Part shown: positions 37,802 through 46,581 of the stretch, piece after piece
How positions within the stretch are numbered: the stretch's first letter is position 1
Layout of the letters: each line of letters begins with the position of its first letter
Assembly: GCA_026415395.1 (NCBI GenBank)
Contig: JAOAHD010000017.1
Span: forward strand, 85,001 to 149,000
Direction of reading: 5' to 3'
Origin: Candidatus Binatia bacterium
GTDB lineage: Bacteria > Desulfobacterota > Binatia > HRBIN30
DNA length: 64,000 nt
Notes under the pieces: model-generated
Database searches by the model: none
Told to the model about the DNA's origin: nothing
What the model saw: only the letters and a program-made list of their open reading frames with translations
Made by a program: the position numbers and the translations under genes

Positions 37802-38569
37802 ATGGATGCAGTAATGGCCGTGTTAGAGTCGCTGTTCCGGTGGCTCCATGTGTTATTCGGGATTCTGTGGATTGGCCACTTGTATTTTCTCAACTTCGTC
37901 AACGCTTCATTCGAAGCAACGCTCGATGCCGACGCTAAGAAGAAGGTCATCCCAGAGTTGAGGCCGCGGGTGCTCTTTTGGTTCCGCTGGGGCGCTGCTT
38001 TCACCTGGATCACCGGCGTCCTTCTACTTCTGTTGGTTTATTACCATGGCGGGGCGCTGTTCGACCATGGTTCCAATTGGTCGTTCGGGGCGGTGCTGAT
38101 GATCGTCCTGGTCTTCGCTGCACCCTTCATTTACGACGCTCTGGTGAAGTCCGTAATGAAAGAGCTGCAAACGGCCTTCGTCGCTGGACTGATTTTATCC
38201 GCGATCCTGGTCACTCTCTTCGAGTACGTTGGTGGCTTTGGCATTCGTGGCTACGCAATCCACCTGGGTGCAACGTTCGGTACCATCATGGCCTTCAATG
38301 TTTGGTTTCGAATCTGGCCAGCACAGCAGCAAATTATTCAAGCAATCAAGCAAGGCCAGCCTGCGGATCCGACGCTAGTAGCCCTTGCCGGCCAGCGTTC
38401 GCGCCACAACACGTACATGTCCGTCCCTCTACTGATGCTCATGGTGAGCCAGCATGCGACGACGTGGATCGGGTTCGCCAACCCGATTGCCATCACCCTC
38501 GTCGTCTTCGCCGGATGGATGCTCGTATACCACCTGTACGACCGGGCTGCGCAGTTAAAGGGGTTTTAA
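37802..38569 (+). CDS. PuuD-like (urate oxidase N-terminal domain) membrane protein without cytochrome domain
   Basis: 255 residues, seven or eight membrane helices. The opening FRWLHVLFGILWIGHLYFLNFVN and later RVLFWFRWGAAFTWITG, GATFGTIMAFNVWFRIWP and AGQRSRHNTYMSVPLLMLM are those of the PuuD membrane domain, whose His residues are thought to bind heme or metal. Full PuuD adds a C-terminal cytochrome c; this protein stops before it. Urate oxidation is therefore doubtful; the family is common in marine and soil bacteria with no known role. AGGAGG precedes the ATG at 37802. A perfect 6-3-6 inverted repeat (37736-37750) lies in the upstream gap. Confidence 0.78.
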   Translation: MDAVMAVLESLFRWLHVLFGILWIGHLYFLNFVNASFEATLDADAKKKVIPELRPRVLFWFRWGAAFTWITGVLLLLLVYYHGGALFDHGSNWSFGAVLMIVLVFAAPFIYDALVKSVMKELQTAFVAGLILSAILVTLFEYVGGFGIRGYAIHLGATFGTIMAFNVWFRIWPAQQQIIQAIKQGQPADPTLVALAGQRSRHNTYMSVPLLMLMVSQHATTWIGFANPIAITLVVFAGWMLVYHLYDRAAQLKGF

Positions 38570-38588
38570 ACGTTGGCAGGGAAGCCGC

Positions 38589-39389
38589 TCAGGCATCGCC
38601 AAAAGAAAATTCGAGGGAGAGCTCGCTGCGAGGTTTGATCTCTACCTCTTGCCGCTTCGTTCCAAGCTTTTCATGCCATACAGCGATCGTGTAGTTACCT
38701 GGAGGTAGCGGCCCCAGTTTGGCGTCTTCGTCCCGCCGGGTTACCGCGCCATAAGGATGTGGAAGTACGGCGATGTACGCTGCCATCCACGGGTGTACGT
38801 CACAACCGACTGGTACGGCCACTTCCGGCTGTTCGAACTTGACAACCCGGGCTGTGCCTGCCCTGCTCAACATGAAGTTCGTTCCTCGACCGAGACGCGG
38901 TTTCGTATGGACATTGTGAGGTTCGGGGTCACTGTTGCGAAATTCCACCGGTTGACCCACTTGCGCGATGACTACACGAGGCTCGTAAAGGCACCCCTTC
39001 TGATCAATCACAACCGGTGTAGTTGGAGCGGGGAACCGCGGCGGCAACGGGCCATTCTCGACCCAAACCACAGCGTTGACGATCCGACCCTCTTCCCCAA
39101 CCACAAGCGACTGATCGTAGACCGGCCCGTCGTGTAGCTTGACGCACTGAGGCGCACTTCGCATGGTCAGCGCTCTTGGCTCGGGCACCGACCCCGTAAA
39201 ACGAACGCGCACGGTGACGTACCCAGCCGTCGCAGGGTCGACCGTTGGAACCGCAACTGGTTCTTTGGATGAGCCAGAGTCGGGCCTTTGGCACGCCGCA
39301 AATACGGCAACCCATGCTACAAACAAAGGTGCGACCCAGAACTTACACCTCGACACGACTACGATATCTGGTGGGGGGAATTTTGTCAC
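38589..39389 (-). CDS. Cupredoxin-like lipoprotein
   Basis: About 266 residues. A hydrophobic segment ending VAVFAAC is a lipobox, so the protein is probably lipid-anchored in the periplasm or outer membrane. The core resembles plastocyanin/methylamine-utilisation cupredoxins: FRNSDPEPHNVHT supplies one His, VPVGCDVHPWMAAYIAVLPHPY supplies Cys, His and Met of a type-1 copper site. The C-terminal YTIAVWHEKLGTKRQEVEI is a carboxypeptidase-regulatory-like strand pair. The frame opens within fur; I start at the GTG at 39389 because GAGGTG lies 8-9 nt before it. Last gene of the rubrerythrin-fur operon. Confidence 0.72.
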   Translation of the reverse strand: MTKFPPPDIVVVSRCKFWVAPLFVAWVAVFAACQRPDSGSSKEPVAVPTVDPATAGYVTVRVRFTGSVPEPRALTMRSAPQCVKLHDGPVYDQSLVVGEEGRIVNAVVWVENGPLPPRFPAPTTPVVIDQKGCLYEPRVVIAQVGQPVEFRNSDPEPHNVHTKPRLGRGTNFMLSRAGTARVVKFEQPEVAVPVGCDVHPWMAAYIAVLPHPYGAVTRRDEDAKLGPLPPGNYTIAVWHEKLGTKRQEVEIKPRSELSLEFSFGDA

Positions 39390-39402
39390 GACGTTCACCA
39401 CC

Positions 39403-39810
39403 TCACGCTGGCGCTGACCCCGATCGCTCACGGCAATGAGGGCAGAGACCGATCCAAGTGACCAGCCTGTCGGATACGACGTAGCCCATGGCTTCGAGGT
39501 TCGGTGCCTCAATCCCCGACATCAGCGGCACGTCAACAACCTCTCCGCAACGCTGGCACACGAAGTGATCGTGAGCATCCGTTCTTGCATCGAATCGCTG
39601 GACCCCGTCGGGCGCTCGGATGACCAGCAGCCGCCTCTCGCGCACAAGCTTCTGAAGATTGCGGTACACCGTACCCATGCTGATTTTCGGCAGCCGCTTG
39701 CGTGCACGTCGGAAGACCGTTTCCGCAGTCGGATGCCCCTTTCCCAGGGCCACCGCCTCCCAAACCACTCGGAGCTGCTCAGTGTTTCTCGGCTTCAAGG
39801 CAGAATTCAC
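39403..39810 (-). CDS. Fur/PerR family metalloregulator
   Basis: 135 residues. Winged helix with TVFRRARKRLPKISMGTVYRNLQKL (about 31-55), then the metal-sensing HDHFVCQRCG (about 79-88) and structural CPHC (about 123-126). The combination with rubrerythrin and DUF3501 points to a peroxide sensor (PerR-like) rather than an iron repressor, but that is inference. ATGA overlap with the DUF3501 gene shows translational coupling. The palindrome at the operon's promoter (40941-40953) is a candidate site for it. Confidence 0.9.
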   Translation of the reverse strand: MNSALKPRNTEQLRVVWEAVALGKGHPTAETVFRRARKRLPKISMGTVYRNLQKLVRERRLLVIRAPDGVQRFDARTDAHDHFVCQRCGEVVDVPLMSGIEAPNLEAMGYVVSDRLVTWIGLCPHCRERSGSAPA

Positions 39811-40388
39811 TGCAAGTCTTCCGCGAGAGACTCCCGCACCATTACGGGGAGGTCGGCAGTTGCCGTGTAGTTCGGGTGAGACACAACCAAACGAGCGGGC
39901 ACATCAATCTGCCGTAGTAATCCTGCGGCATCGCTCGGGCATGCAAAGCGCACATACTGGACAGCACTCAGTTTGTCTTCCTTCGAGCGACCTGGTTCGA
40001 AGATTCCCTGGAGTCTCAAATGCCCCAGCTCCAGAGTCACGCATTCATCGATCCCCCGGAAGCGCAACAACTCCTCGCGGATATTGGCCAAGTCGGTAAT
40101 CTCGAGAAACATCGTCGCGCTGAGCTCACCCGCTCGAGGGATGAGCTCGTTGTACACAGCGATTTCTTCCCGCACCCGGTCAAGGTCGACAATATGCTCG
40201 GCACGGAGCATCTCCTGAATTTGGAACCACACGGTGTCGTGGTTCTCGAACACGAACGTCACGCGATCCCCAACGGAAACTCGGCGCCTTTTTTTAAGCT
40301 CGATGATACGCCGGCGAACGTCGGCGCGAATCTCTTCGTATCGTTGAAGCCCGACAATCTCATCCAAAGTCACAGGCGAAACCGGCAT
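39807..40388 (-). CDS. DUF3501 family protein
   Basis: 193 residues, soluble, charged. Recognised by its typical order: PVTLDEIVGLQRYEEIRADVRRRIIELKKRRRVSVGDRVTFVFENHDTVW-type start (residues 6-55), FQIQEMLRAEHI, EIAVYNELIPRAGELSATMFLEI, and a late KLSAVQYVRF. The family has no known biochemical function but very often lies between rubrerythrin and Fur genes, as here. The operon implies a role in peroxide or metal homeostasis. Confidence 0.85.
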   Translation of the reverse strand: MPVSPVTLDEIVGLQRYEEIRADVRRRIIELKKRRRVSVGDRVTFVFENHDTVWFQIQEMLRAEHIVDLDRVREEIAVYNELIPRAGELSATMFLEITDLANIREELLRFRGIDECVTLELGHLRLQGIFEPGRSKEDKLSAVQYVRFACPSDAAGLLRQIDVPARLVVSHPNYTATADLPVMVRESLAEDLQ

Positions 40389-40414
40389 GACGGCCTTTCG
40401 TTATTCACACTCCC

Positions 40415-40454
40415 AAAAACGACCCGGCCGGTGCACACGATGTGCGCACCGGCC
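40415..40454 (-). terminator. Rho-independent terminator or attenuator after the rubrerythrin gene
   Basis: On the minus strand GGCCGGTGC and GCACCGGCC pair perfectly (40454-40446 with 40434-40426), followed by GGGTCG and five Ts (40419-40415). It sits 36 bp after the rubrerythrin stop and before DUF3501, so it should limit read-through and favour rubrerythrin expression. Confidence 0.75.
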
Positions 40455-40490
40455 AGCGTCAACGGTTGCATTTCTTTATCTACGAACCAC

Positions 40491-40922
40491 TTACGACGCC
40501 GCCTTGAGGGACTCTAAACCCTTCTGGAAGCGCCCAGCGTGAGATTTCTCCGCCCGCGCCAACGTCTCGAACCACTCCGCGATTTCTTCGAATCCCTCTT
40601 CACGAGCAGTCTTCGCAAACCCAGGATACATTTGCGTGTACTCGTATGTTTCTCCCTCGATTGCCGATTTGAGGTTCTTCTCCGTGTCGCCAATCGGCAC
40701 ATTCGTCACTGGGTCCCCCACTTCCTTGAGGAAGTCCAAGTGACCGAATGCATGCCCCGTCTCTGCCTCGGAAGTGTCGCGGAACAACCCGCCAATGTCC
40801 GGGTATCCCTCAATGTCGGCTCGCCGCGCGAAGTACAGGTAACGGCGGTTTGCCTGAGACTCACCAGCGAACGCTGTCTTCAAGTTCTCATGCGTTTTCG
40901 TTCCAGCCAAGCTCTTACCCAT
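40491..40922 (-). CDS. Rubrerythrin without rubredoxin domain
   Basis: 143 residues, a four-helix diiron protein: [17 protein letters not shown] (about 19-35), [11 protein letters not shown] (about 50), [14 protein letters not shown] (about 83) and [11 protein letters not shown] (about 121) supply the Glu/His ligands. Classical rubrerythrin adds a C-terminal rubredoxin; this one ends right after the diiron domain. Likely reduces hydrogen peroxide with an external electron donor. The ATG at 40922 has GGAGG 8 nt upstream; the longer frame is not supported. First gene of the DUF3501-fur operon. Confidence 0.93.
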   Translation of the reverse strand: MGKSLAGTKTHENLKTAFAGESQANRRYLYFARRADIEGYPDIGGLFRDTSEAETGHAFGHLDFLKEVGDPVTNVPIGDTEKNLKSAIEGETYEYTQMYPGFAKTAREEGFEEIAEWFETLARAEKSHAGRFQKGLESLKAAS

Positions 40923-40940
40923 CGCATCTCCCTCCTTATC

Positions 40941-40989
40941 GAGAACAATTCTCATTTAAGCTTGTATGGCACCCACGTTTCCCTGTCAA
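40941..40989 (-). promoter_or_regulatory. Promoter and palindromic operator of the rubrerythrin-fur operon
   Basis: TTGACA (40989-40984), a 17-nt spacer and TACAAG (40966-40961) form a strong promoter. A perfect palindrome GAGAA-TTG-TTCTC (40953-40941) lies at the expected transcription start, within a TGAGAA...TTCTCG context like a Fur-family half-site pair. Repressor binding there would block initiation, consistent with autoregulation by the operon's Fur protein. Confidence 0.65.
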
Positions 40990-41003
40990 TGCCCTCGCCC
41001 TGG

Positions 41004-41609
41004 CTAAACCTGCAGCGAGCGTATGCTGTGCCGTTCTTGGAGCTCTTTCGCCCAGCGCTGCACGTTGGCGAGGGAGGAGTCGATTTCTATACCCAGCTTC
41101 GGAAGCAATAGGAGCCCGGGCGCGAAAGCGACGTCAGCCAACGAGAACTCACCAGCAACGAATCGGTGTCGGCCCAGCGTGGCGTCCAACCGCCGCAGAA
41201 GTTGCACAACTTCTGTCTGCAGCCGGCGAACCTTCTCCGCATCACGTTCTCCATCGGCGCGTCGCAGTTCGGTTTGCAAGAGTTCAATCCGCGGCGTAAA
41301 CAGCATGTCCGCCAAGTCTTCCGACATGCGCACAAGCGCGCGGCCGTAAGAATCCTCGGGCATGAGCGGCGGGTTGGGGTACTCCTCGTCCAGATACTCG
41401 TTGATAATTGTGGAATCGTAGATCTTCGCTTCGTCGTCCACCAAAACGGGCACCTTACCCAGTGGGTTCAGCTTCAAAAACTCGGCCGAGCGCTGCTCGT
41501 TTTTTCGGAGGTCCACAAGCTTGGTTTCGAATTCCAAGTCTTTCTCAACCAAAACAATCCGCACCTTTTGTGCATAAGGACATTCAGGGAAGTCATAAAG
41601 CACGATCAT
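41004..41609 (-). CDS. Glutathione S-transferase family protein (SspA-like)
   Basis: 201 residues. Thioredoxin-like N-terminal domain with YDFPECPYAQKVRIVL (about 5-20) and NPLGKVPVLVDDEAKIYDSTIINEYLDE (about 46-73), the glutathione cis-Pro and Ser/Glu region; then an all-helical domain with FSLADVAFAPGLLLLPKLG (about 157). A Cys in the CPYAQ motif rather than Tyr/Ser near the N-terminus is common to SspA-like and beta/omega-type GSTs. Substrate not predictable. Start ATG at 41609 with GGAGAGG; the 15-codon longer frame has no ribosome site. Confidence 0.88.
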   Translation of the reverse strand: MIVLYDFPECPYAQKVRIVLVEKDLEFETKLVDLRKNEQRSAEFLKLNPLGKVPVLVDDEAKIYDSTIINEYLDEEYPNPPLMPEDSYGRALVRMSEDLADMLFTPRIELLQTELRRADGERDAEKVRRLQTEVVQLLRRLDATLGRHRFVAGEFSLADVAFAPGLLLLPKLGIEIDSSLANVQRWAKELQERHSIRSLQV

Positions 41610-41703
41610 GCTTGAGTCCTCTCCAGAGCGTGAGTTGACTCCCGTTTTTCGCAAAAAGCGCCGCCACTGTCCACAACACCCGCGCTGATTTCTGGCCCTG
41701 CTG

Positions 41704-42552
41704 CTACACGTGCCGCCAAGCGTGATACGAACTTCGCACGAGCGGCCCCGATTCCACGTAACGAAACCCTAAGGCCAAGGCCTCTGAGCGAAGCTCGGCG
41801 AATTCTTCCGGTGGGACGTAACGAACAACCGGCAAATGAGTCGAACTGGGCTGCAGATACTGGCCCAGGGTGAGCACGTCACAACCCACAGCCGCCAAGT
41901 CGCGTAAAACAGCGAGGACCTCATGTCGCTCCTCCCCCAAGCCAAGCATAAGGCCAGTCTTCGTTCTAACCTCGCGATGCTCTTTCGCCTTCTCCAACAG
42001 TGCCAACGACCGGTCGTAATATGCACCGGGCCGGACCTTTCGGTATAACCGCGGCACGGTTTCGATGTTGTGATTGAGCACGTCGACTGGAGCGTCCAAC
42101 AGGCGTTTCAAAGCAGTCCAATTGCCCTGAAAGTCGGGAATCAACACTTCCACCGTGCACGTCGGACGTGCTGCTTTAATCGCGTGGACAGTGCGGGCAA
42201 AGTGCTCGGCTCCGCCATCAGGCAGGTCATCCCGGTTGACGGAGGTCACGACCACGTGCTGCAATCCGAGAGCCGATACAGCTTCAGCTATGCGCCTCGG
42301 TTCATCTTCATCCAGCGCTTTGGGCCTTCCGTGCTGCACTGCACAGAAGCGGCAGTTCCTGGTGCAGACGTCACCCAATAACATGAACGTGGCCGTACCA
42401 TGGGACCAGCATTCGCCAATATTGGGGCAGTGAGCTTCCTCACAAACGGTGTGGAGCCGTAGCGACTTTACAATACGTCTCGTGGTGAAAAACTCCTCCC
42501 CCGATGGCGCACGAACTTTAAGCCACGGAGGATGCCGCCGTCTGACTTCCAC
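41704..42552 (-). CDS. lipA: Lipoyl synthase
   Basis: Radical SAM enzyme that inserts two sulfurs into octanoyl-protein. 282 residues. Auxiliary-cluster motif CEEAHCPNIGEC (about 37-48), SAM-cluster motif CTRNCRFC (about 63-70), and the C-terminal SGPLVRSSYHA that supplies the unusual Ser ligand. Start GTG at 42552 with GGAGG 7 nt before it gives MEVRRRHPPWLKVRAP, the family's usual start; the longer GTG at 42603 is less likely. Overlaps the end of lipB by 35 bp, so the pair is one unit for lipoate synthesis. Confidence 0.95.
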   Translation of the reverse strand: MEVRRRHPPWLKVRAPSGEEFFTTRRIVKSLRLHTVCEEAHCPNIGECWSHGTATFMLLGDVCTRNCRFCAVQHGRPKALDEDEPRRIAEAVSALGLQHVVVTSVNRDDLPDGGAEHFARTVHAIKAARPTCTVEVLIPDFQGNWTALKRLLDAPVDVLNHNIETVPRLYRKVRPGAYYDRSLALLEKAKEHREVRTKTGLMLGLGEERHEVLAVLRDLAAVGCDVLTLGQYLQPSSTHLPVVRYVPPEEFAELRSEALALGFRYVESGPLVRSSYHAWRHV

Positions 42553-43297
42553 CTCGGTCCCTCCAACCGCGAAACTCCGACCAGCCTCGCACAAAGCAAT
42601 CACAAAAACGGACTGCTACCTCCTCAAGACCAAGCGTCTCACCGCTCGCATCCTCCAAGCTTGTAAACGCGAGGCCGGGCGTCCGGCATGGCACGATGGC
42701 CTGAAACGGATGCACGCACTGCCGCTTTACATTCAGAGCCAGGCCATGAAAGGCCACCCAGCGGCGGAGTCCGATTCCCAAAGACGCCACCTTCCCTCCC
42801 TTTGCCCAAACGCCAACCTTCTCTTCGTCTACCCGAGCCTCAATCCGGTACGTAGCACAGACTTCCGAAACGACCCTCAACAAAAACTGGACATAGGCAC
42901 GAACATCCGGCACTGGAAGGCGCACAATCGGATAGGCAACCAACTGCCCAGGCCCATGATAGGTCACGCCTCCGCCCCGACCCACGCGAAACACTGGGAT
43001 TCCAAGGCGGCGATCAGCTCCACGCAAGTCAGCCTCTCGGGCGCCGCGCCCTAAAGTGAACACCGGCTCGTGTTCAAGCACCAAGAGGGAGTCAGCTCCG
43101 CCCGCGTGGAGTTTGTGGTCTACGAGTTTCTCCTGAAGGCACAGCGCTTCTTCGTAAGGAACCCGCCCCAGGAAGCGCACCGCAAGTTCAACCTGCACCC
43201 CTGCCGTGGGAGCCCGTGCTGGCGCCTGCGCCCCCTCCATGCAGGGTGGTTGGTCATGGTAGCGTGCGCTCGCCCTTTCGCGGACCGTACCCTGCAT
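42518..43297 (-). CDS. lipB: Octanoyltransferase (lipoyl(octanoyl) transferase)
   Basis: Moves octanoyl from ACP to lipoyl domains. About 259 residues; core from VRFLGRVPYEEALCLQE. Motifs: LEHEPVFTLGRGA, GRGGGVTYHGPGQLVAYPI (about 130-148, oxyanion and substrate loop), the KVGVWAKGGKVASLGIGLRRWVAFHG stretch with catalytic Lys, and an acyl-thioester Cys in VPCRTPGLAF. The start is uncertain: the ATG at 43297 is 19 bp after the dienelactone hydrolase stop; the ATG at 43240 would give a more usual length. Confidence 0.93.
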   Translation of the reverse strand: MQGTVRERASARYHDQPPCMEGAQAPARAPTAGVQVELAVRFLGRVPYEEALCLQEKLVDHKLHAGGADSLLVLEHEPVFTLGRGAREADLRGADRRLGIPVFRVGRGGGVTYHGPGQLVAYPIVRLPVPDVRAYVQFLLRVVSEVCATYRIEARVDEEKVGVWAKGGKVASLGIGLRRWVAFHGLALNVKRQCVHPFQAIVPCRTPGLAFTSLEDASGETLGLEEVAVRFCDCFVRGWSEFRGWRDRGGSQTAASSVA

Positions 43298-43316
43298 GCC
43301 GAAAATATCCCTGTCC

Positions 43317-44054
43317 TTACCGTAAATGGGCCTGCAAGAATTCAATCGCACGTCGCCACGCATCGCGAGCTGCTTCCGGCCTAAAGGCCTCGGGACGAGT
43401 ATCATTGAAAAAGGCATGGCCCGCCCCTCGATAGATCTTCAGCGCGTATTCCTTGCCATACTGCTTGAGAATCGCCTCAAGTCGCTTCACATCCTCGCGC
43501 GGGATCAGCGGGTCTTCTTCTCCATACAGCCCAAGAAAGGGACAACTTAGTTGGTCCGCCACCTCTAGAGGGTCAGGCACCTTGTTGGCTGTTTTCTCTC
43601 GCCAGCGCAGCATTCCATAGAAACTCACGCAAGCCGAAAAATTCTTCTGCAGGCAGGCAGCCAAGAATGCGTACTGCCCGCCAAGGCAAAATCCGAGCAC
43701 TCCGATTGAATTGCTCTTAACCTCGATCCGGCTCCGCAAAAACTTTGCCGCCGCCTCGATATCTCCGAGCACTCGCCGGTCGTCGAGGCTTTGAATCCAG
43801 CCCTGAACCTCTTCAGGCGTGCGGAGCTTCGGAGCGCCTTCTCGGCTGTAAAGATCTACCACAAAGGCAAAAAACCCTTCCCGAGCAAAGCGTCGCGCAA
43901 TATCACGGTAGTGTTCGAAAAGCCCGTGGACATCATGGATCACCACCACCGCAGGCATGCGGTCATGCTTTGGCGGCCACGCCCCGTAGCCACGCAGCGT
44001 CTCGCCTTCTCTAACGAAAGTTAGCTCTTCTGTCTTCAACGGGACCTCGGCCAT
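43317..44054 (-). CDS. Dienelactone hydrolase family protein
   Basis: 245 residues, alpha/beta hydrolase. The nucleophile elbow is GFCLGGQYAF (about 122-131, Cys as in dienelactone hydrolase), the acid lies in YGEEDPLIP (about 182) and the His in GAGHAFFND (about 213). VVVIHDVHGLFEHYRDIARRFA is the typical lead strand and helix. True substrate unknown; many such proteins act on esters or lactones in aromatic or lipid breakdown. No neighbouring aromatic pathway genes. Confidence 0.9.
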   Translation of the reverse strand: MAEVPLKTEELTFVREGETLRGYGAWPPKHDRMPAVVVIHDVHGLFEHYRDIARRFAREGFFAFVVDLYSREGAPKLRTPEEVQGWIQSLDDRRVLGDIEAAAKFLRSRIEVKSNSIGVLGFCLGGQYAFLAACLQKNFSACVSFYGMLRWREKTANKVPDPLEVADQLSCPFLGLYGEEDPLIPREDVKRLEAILKQYGKEYALKIYRGAGHAFFNDTRPEAFRPEAARDAWRRAIEFLQAHLR

Positions 44055-44094
44055 CTTCCCTCCTTACCTCCTCCGACCTGAGAAATTGATCGCG

Positions 44095-45189
44095 CTACGG
44101 CGGCCAAGCAAAGAAATCCGCCACATCCGACCGCGGTTTCCCTAAGACGATCTCTCGCACAACACTGGCGGTCAAAGGTGCAAGGGCAAGTCCCGACCGA
44201 TAGTGGCCCACCGCGACCGAGAGCCCAGGAGCCCCGGGGACTCGACTCACGATTGGTCGCCCCAAAAGGCTCGCGGGACGAATCCCGCAAGACACAGTCT
44301 GCACGATCGATTGCCCTAACCATGGTAGCCTGCTCACAGATCTTTTCCTTAGCTCAGAAAGCACAGCAGAGACGATTACGGCGTTTCCCTCCCCTCGTTC
44401 GGCCGACGCACCGATGTTCACTTCAACTGCCGAGCGGGGAACAACCTGAAGGCTTCGCAACGCCACAGCGAACTTTGGAGCCCGGTCCACGCGAGCACAC
44501 ATCCCCACCCCTCGCACCGGATATAATGGTAGGCAAACACCCGCCCTTTGAGCCAAATCCATCGAGTAGATTCCTGCCGCGATGATGATTTCCTTCGCCG
44601 ATAGGGTGGTCGCAGCTGACCTCACTTCCCATGCGAGTCCACGTCGGACCACTTCCCTGACCGCTTCGCTAAGCACGACGGTACCCTTTCGGGAGCTCGC
44701 GACCCGAAGCGCACAAACGAGCCGATCAGCCAACACTGTGCCCTCGCTTTTAAATTGCGCCGCTCCCATCCTGGCAACCGGTTCGACAAGGGGCTCCATC
44801 TCTGCCACAGCTCCCGGCGGCAACCACGCAGCCGTGTCGCCACTTTCGCTTGCGCGATCAACCGCGGCGCGCAAGTTTTCAGCCTCCTTAGGGCTTTCCG
44901 GCAGACGCAAGACGCTACCGGCGCGGTAGCCAATTTGCACGCTCGCCTCCCGTTCCAGGGCTTTGGCCCACCGCGTCCATAGTCGCAGGCTCATCTCAAT
45001 CGCGCGCGTTTGCAGGCTCGCTCTAGTCCGGCTTCGACCAGCTACGAGTAGCCCGGTTGCTGCCCGCGTCGCTTGCCCGACAGTGCAAGGGTCATCAAAC
45101 AACACCACGGACAATCCAACCGAAGCCAACTCATACGCGATGGCACTACCAATGACACCGCCCCCTAGGATCGCCACCTCGCAAGCCAT
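44095..45189 (-). CDS. FAD-dependent amine oxidoreductase (ThiO/DAO family)
   Basis: 364 residues. GxGxxG motif near the N-terminus: VAILGGGVIGSAIAYELASVG (residues 4-24), then RAATGLLVAG. The C-terminal GIRPASLLGRPIVSRVPGAPGLSVAVGHYRSGLALAP is the second FAD/substrate region of glycine oxidase-type DAO enzymes. ThiO supplies dehydroglycine for thiamine; the MoaD/ThiS-like gene is 8 kb away, so that role is not shown. ATG at 45189 lies 9 bp after the aminopeptidase stop. Confidence 0.8.
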   Translation of the reverse strand: MACEVAILGGGVIGSAIAYELASVGLSVVLFDDPCTVGQATRAATGLLVAGRSRTRASLQTRAIEMSLRLWTRWAKALEREASVQIGYRAGSVLRLPESPKEAENLRAAVDRASESGDTAAWLPPGAVAEMEPLVEPVARMGAAQFKSEGTVLADRLVCALRVASSRKGTVVLSEAVREVVRRGLAWEVRSAATTLSAKEIIIAAGIYSMDLAQRAGVCLPLYPVRGVGMCARVDRAPKFAVALRSLQVVPRSAVEVNIGASAERGEGNAVIVSAVLSELRKRSVSRLPWLGQSIVQTVSCGIRPASLLGRPIVSRVPGAPGLSVAVGHYRSGLALAPLTASVVREIVLGKPRSDVADFFAWPP

Positions 45190-45198
45190 CACAATCCA

Positions 45199-46581
45199 TT
45201 AGGCGAACACGGCTTCTCTGCGCAGCGCCTCGATTTCAACAACTTCCTTTGGCACCGAGGCTGTAAGCACTTCGCGTCCTTCGGGCGTCACCAGCACGTC
45301 ATCCTCGATCCGGATTCCAATTCCACGGAATTCAGCTGGCACGTCAGCGCAATCTTCCCCTATGTACAAACCAGGCTCCACCGTCAGTACGAATCCAGGC
45401 TCCAGCTTGCGGAATTCGTCGTTGCATTTGTACATTCCAACATCGTGCACATCCATGCCCAGCCAATGGCTCGTACGATGCATGAAGAATCGCCGATACC
45501 GCTCCTGCGCGATGTTCTCCTCGACACTCCCTGTGAGGAGATGTAACTGCACGAGCCCATCCACAAGCACTTCAACGGCCCGTCGATGTGGCTCATCGTA
45601 ACGGGCTCCTGGGCGCACAACCTCGATGGCAGCCTTTTGCGCCGCAAGCACGACTTCGTATAGGTCTCGCTGTGGGGGCGAAAACCTCCGGCCGATTGGG
45701 AAGGTTCGGGTAATATCCGAGCAATAAAACGCGTACTCGGCCCCTGCATCGATCAGCAACAATTGTCCCTCCAAACAAGGGCAGTCGTTGTGTGTGTAAT
45801 GCAGCACAGTGGCGTTCGCCCCGGCTGCAACGATCGAAGGGTAGGCAGGGCCGCTTGCGCCCAAACTCCGGAAGGTACTGTCCAGCAACGCCTCAACCTC
45901 AAACTCGTACATGCCGGGGCGCACCTCACGAAGCGCCCGACAATGGCCCTCTGCAGCAATCTGCGCCGCCACGCGCATCCGCTCCACTTCCACCGGCTCT
46001 TTTCGAAGCCGCATCTCGTGTAAGATGACAGCGGGGTCACGCAAACTCACCGGACCGCGACCCGAACGTGGGCGCAACTCCTGCCACTGTCGCATCCAGC
46101 CGACGACTCGGCGGTTCCACTCAGGGTCTCGACCAAACCGGAAAAATAACTCCTCACGCTGGCTGACGAGCTCACCGACCACTTCATCAATCTGCTGAAT
46201 CGGGTATGCCCGCCGCGCACCGTACTCGCGCACGGCACCTTCAACTCCCGCGTGCCCACCGACCCAGACTTGGCGTTCGGAGTCGTACGGACGCACAAAG
46301 AGCACGTAATCTTGTTCCGGGTGCCCCGGTAGCAGGAGACACGCACTCTCCGGCTCAGGGAAGCCAGTCAAGTAGAGCAAATCGTTGTCCGGCCTATACG
46401 GATACTCGACGTCATGAGAGCGCAGAGCAACCGGCGCGGCAACGAACAGCGCGGCCGCGTTGGCGCCGATTTGCTCCATAAATCGGCGGCGGCGGTCAGC
46501 ATAGACTTCTGTTGGGAAAGGCCTCACCACACTCACCTCACGCCTCGGCAGCAATCCAGCGTCTGGCGCTCCGTGCTTCAT
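45199..46581 (-). CDS. pepP: Xaa-Pro aminopeptidase
   Basis: 460 residues, family M24B. N-terminal AMP_N domain (about 20-150; FPTEVYADRRRRFMEQI) and pita-bread catalytic domain. All five metal ligands are seen: Asp in LLIDAGAEY and YCSDITRTFP, His in HRTSHWLGMDVHD, Glu in LTVEPGLYI and GIGIRIEDD. Cleaves N-terminal residues before proline; cytoplasmic. ATGA overlap with slipin upstream. Confidence 0.94.
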   Translation of the reverse strand: MKHGAPDAGLLPRREVSVVRPFPTEVYADRRRRFMEQIGANAAALFVAAPVALRSHDVEYPYRPDNDLLYLTGFPEPESACLLLPGHPEQDYVLFVRPYDSERQVWVGGHAGVEGAVREYGARRAYPIQQIDEVVGELVSQREELFFRFGRDPEWNRRVVGWMRQWQELRPRSGRGPVSLRDPAVILHEMRLRKEPVEVERMRVAAQIAAEGHCRALREVRPGMYEFEVEALLDSTFRSLGASGPAYPSIVAAGANATVLHYTHNDCPCLEGQLLLIDAGAEYAFYCSDITRTFPIGRRFSPPQRDLYEVVLAAQKAAIEVVRPGARYDEPHRRAVEVLVDGLVQLHLLTGSVEENIAQERYRRFFMHRTSHWLGMDVHDVGMYKCNDEFRKLEPGFVLTVEPGLYIGEDCADVPAEFRGIGIRIEDDVLVTPEGREVLTASVPKEVVEIEALRREAVFA

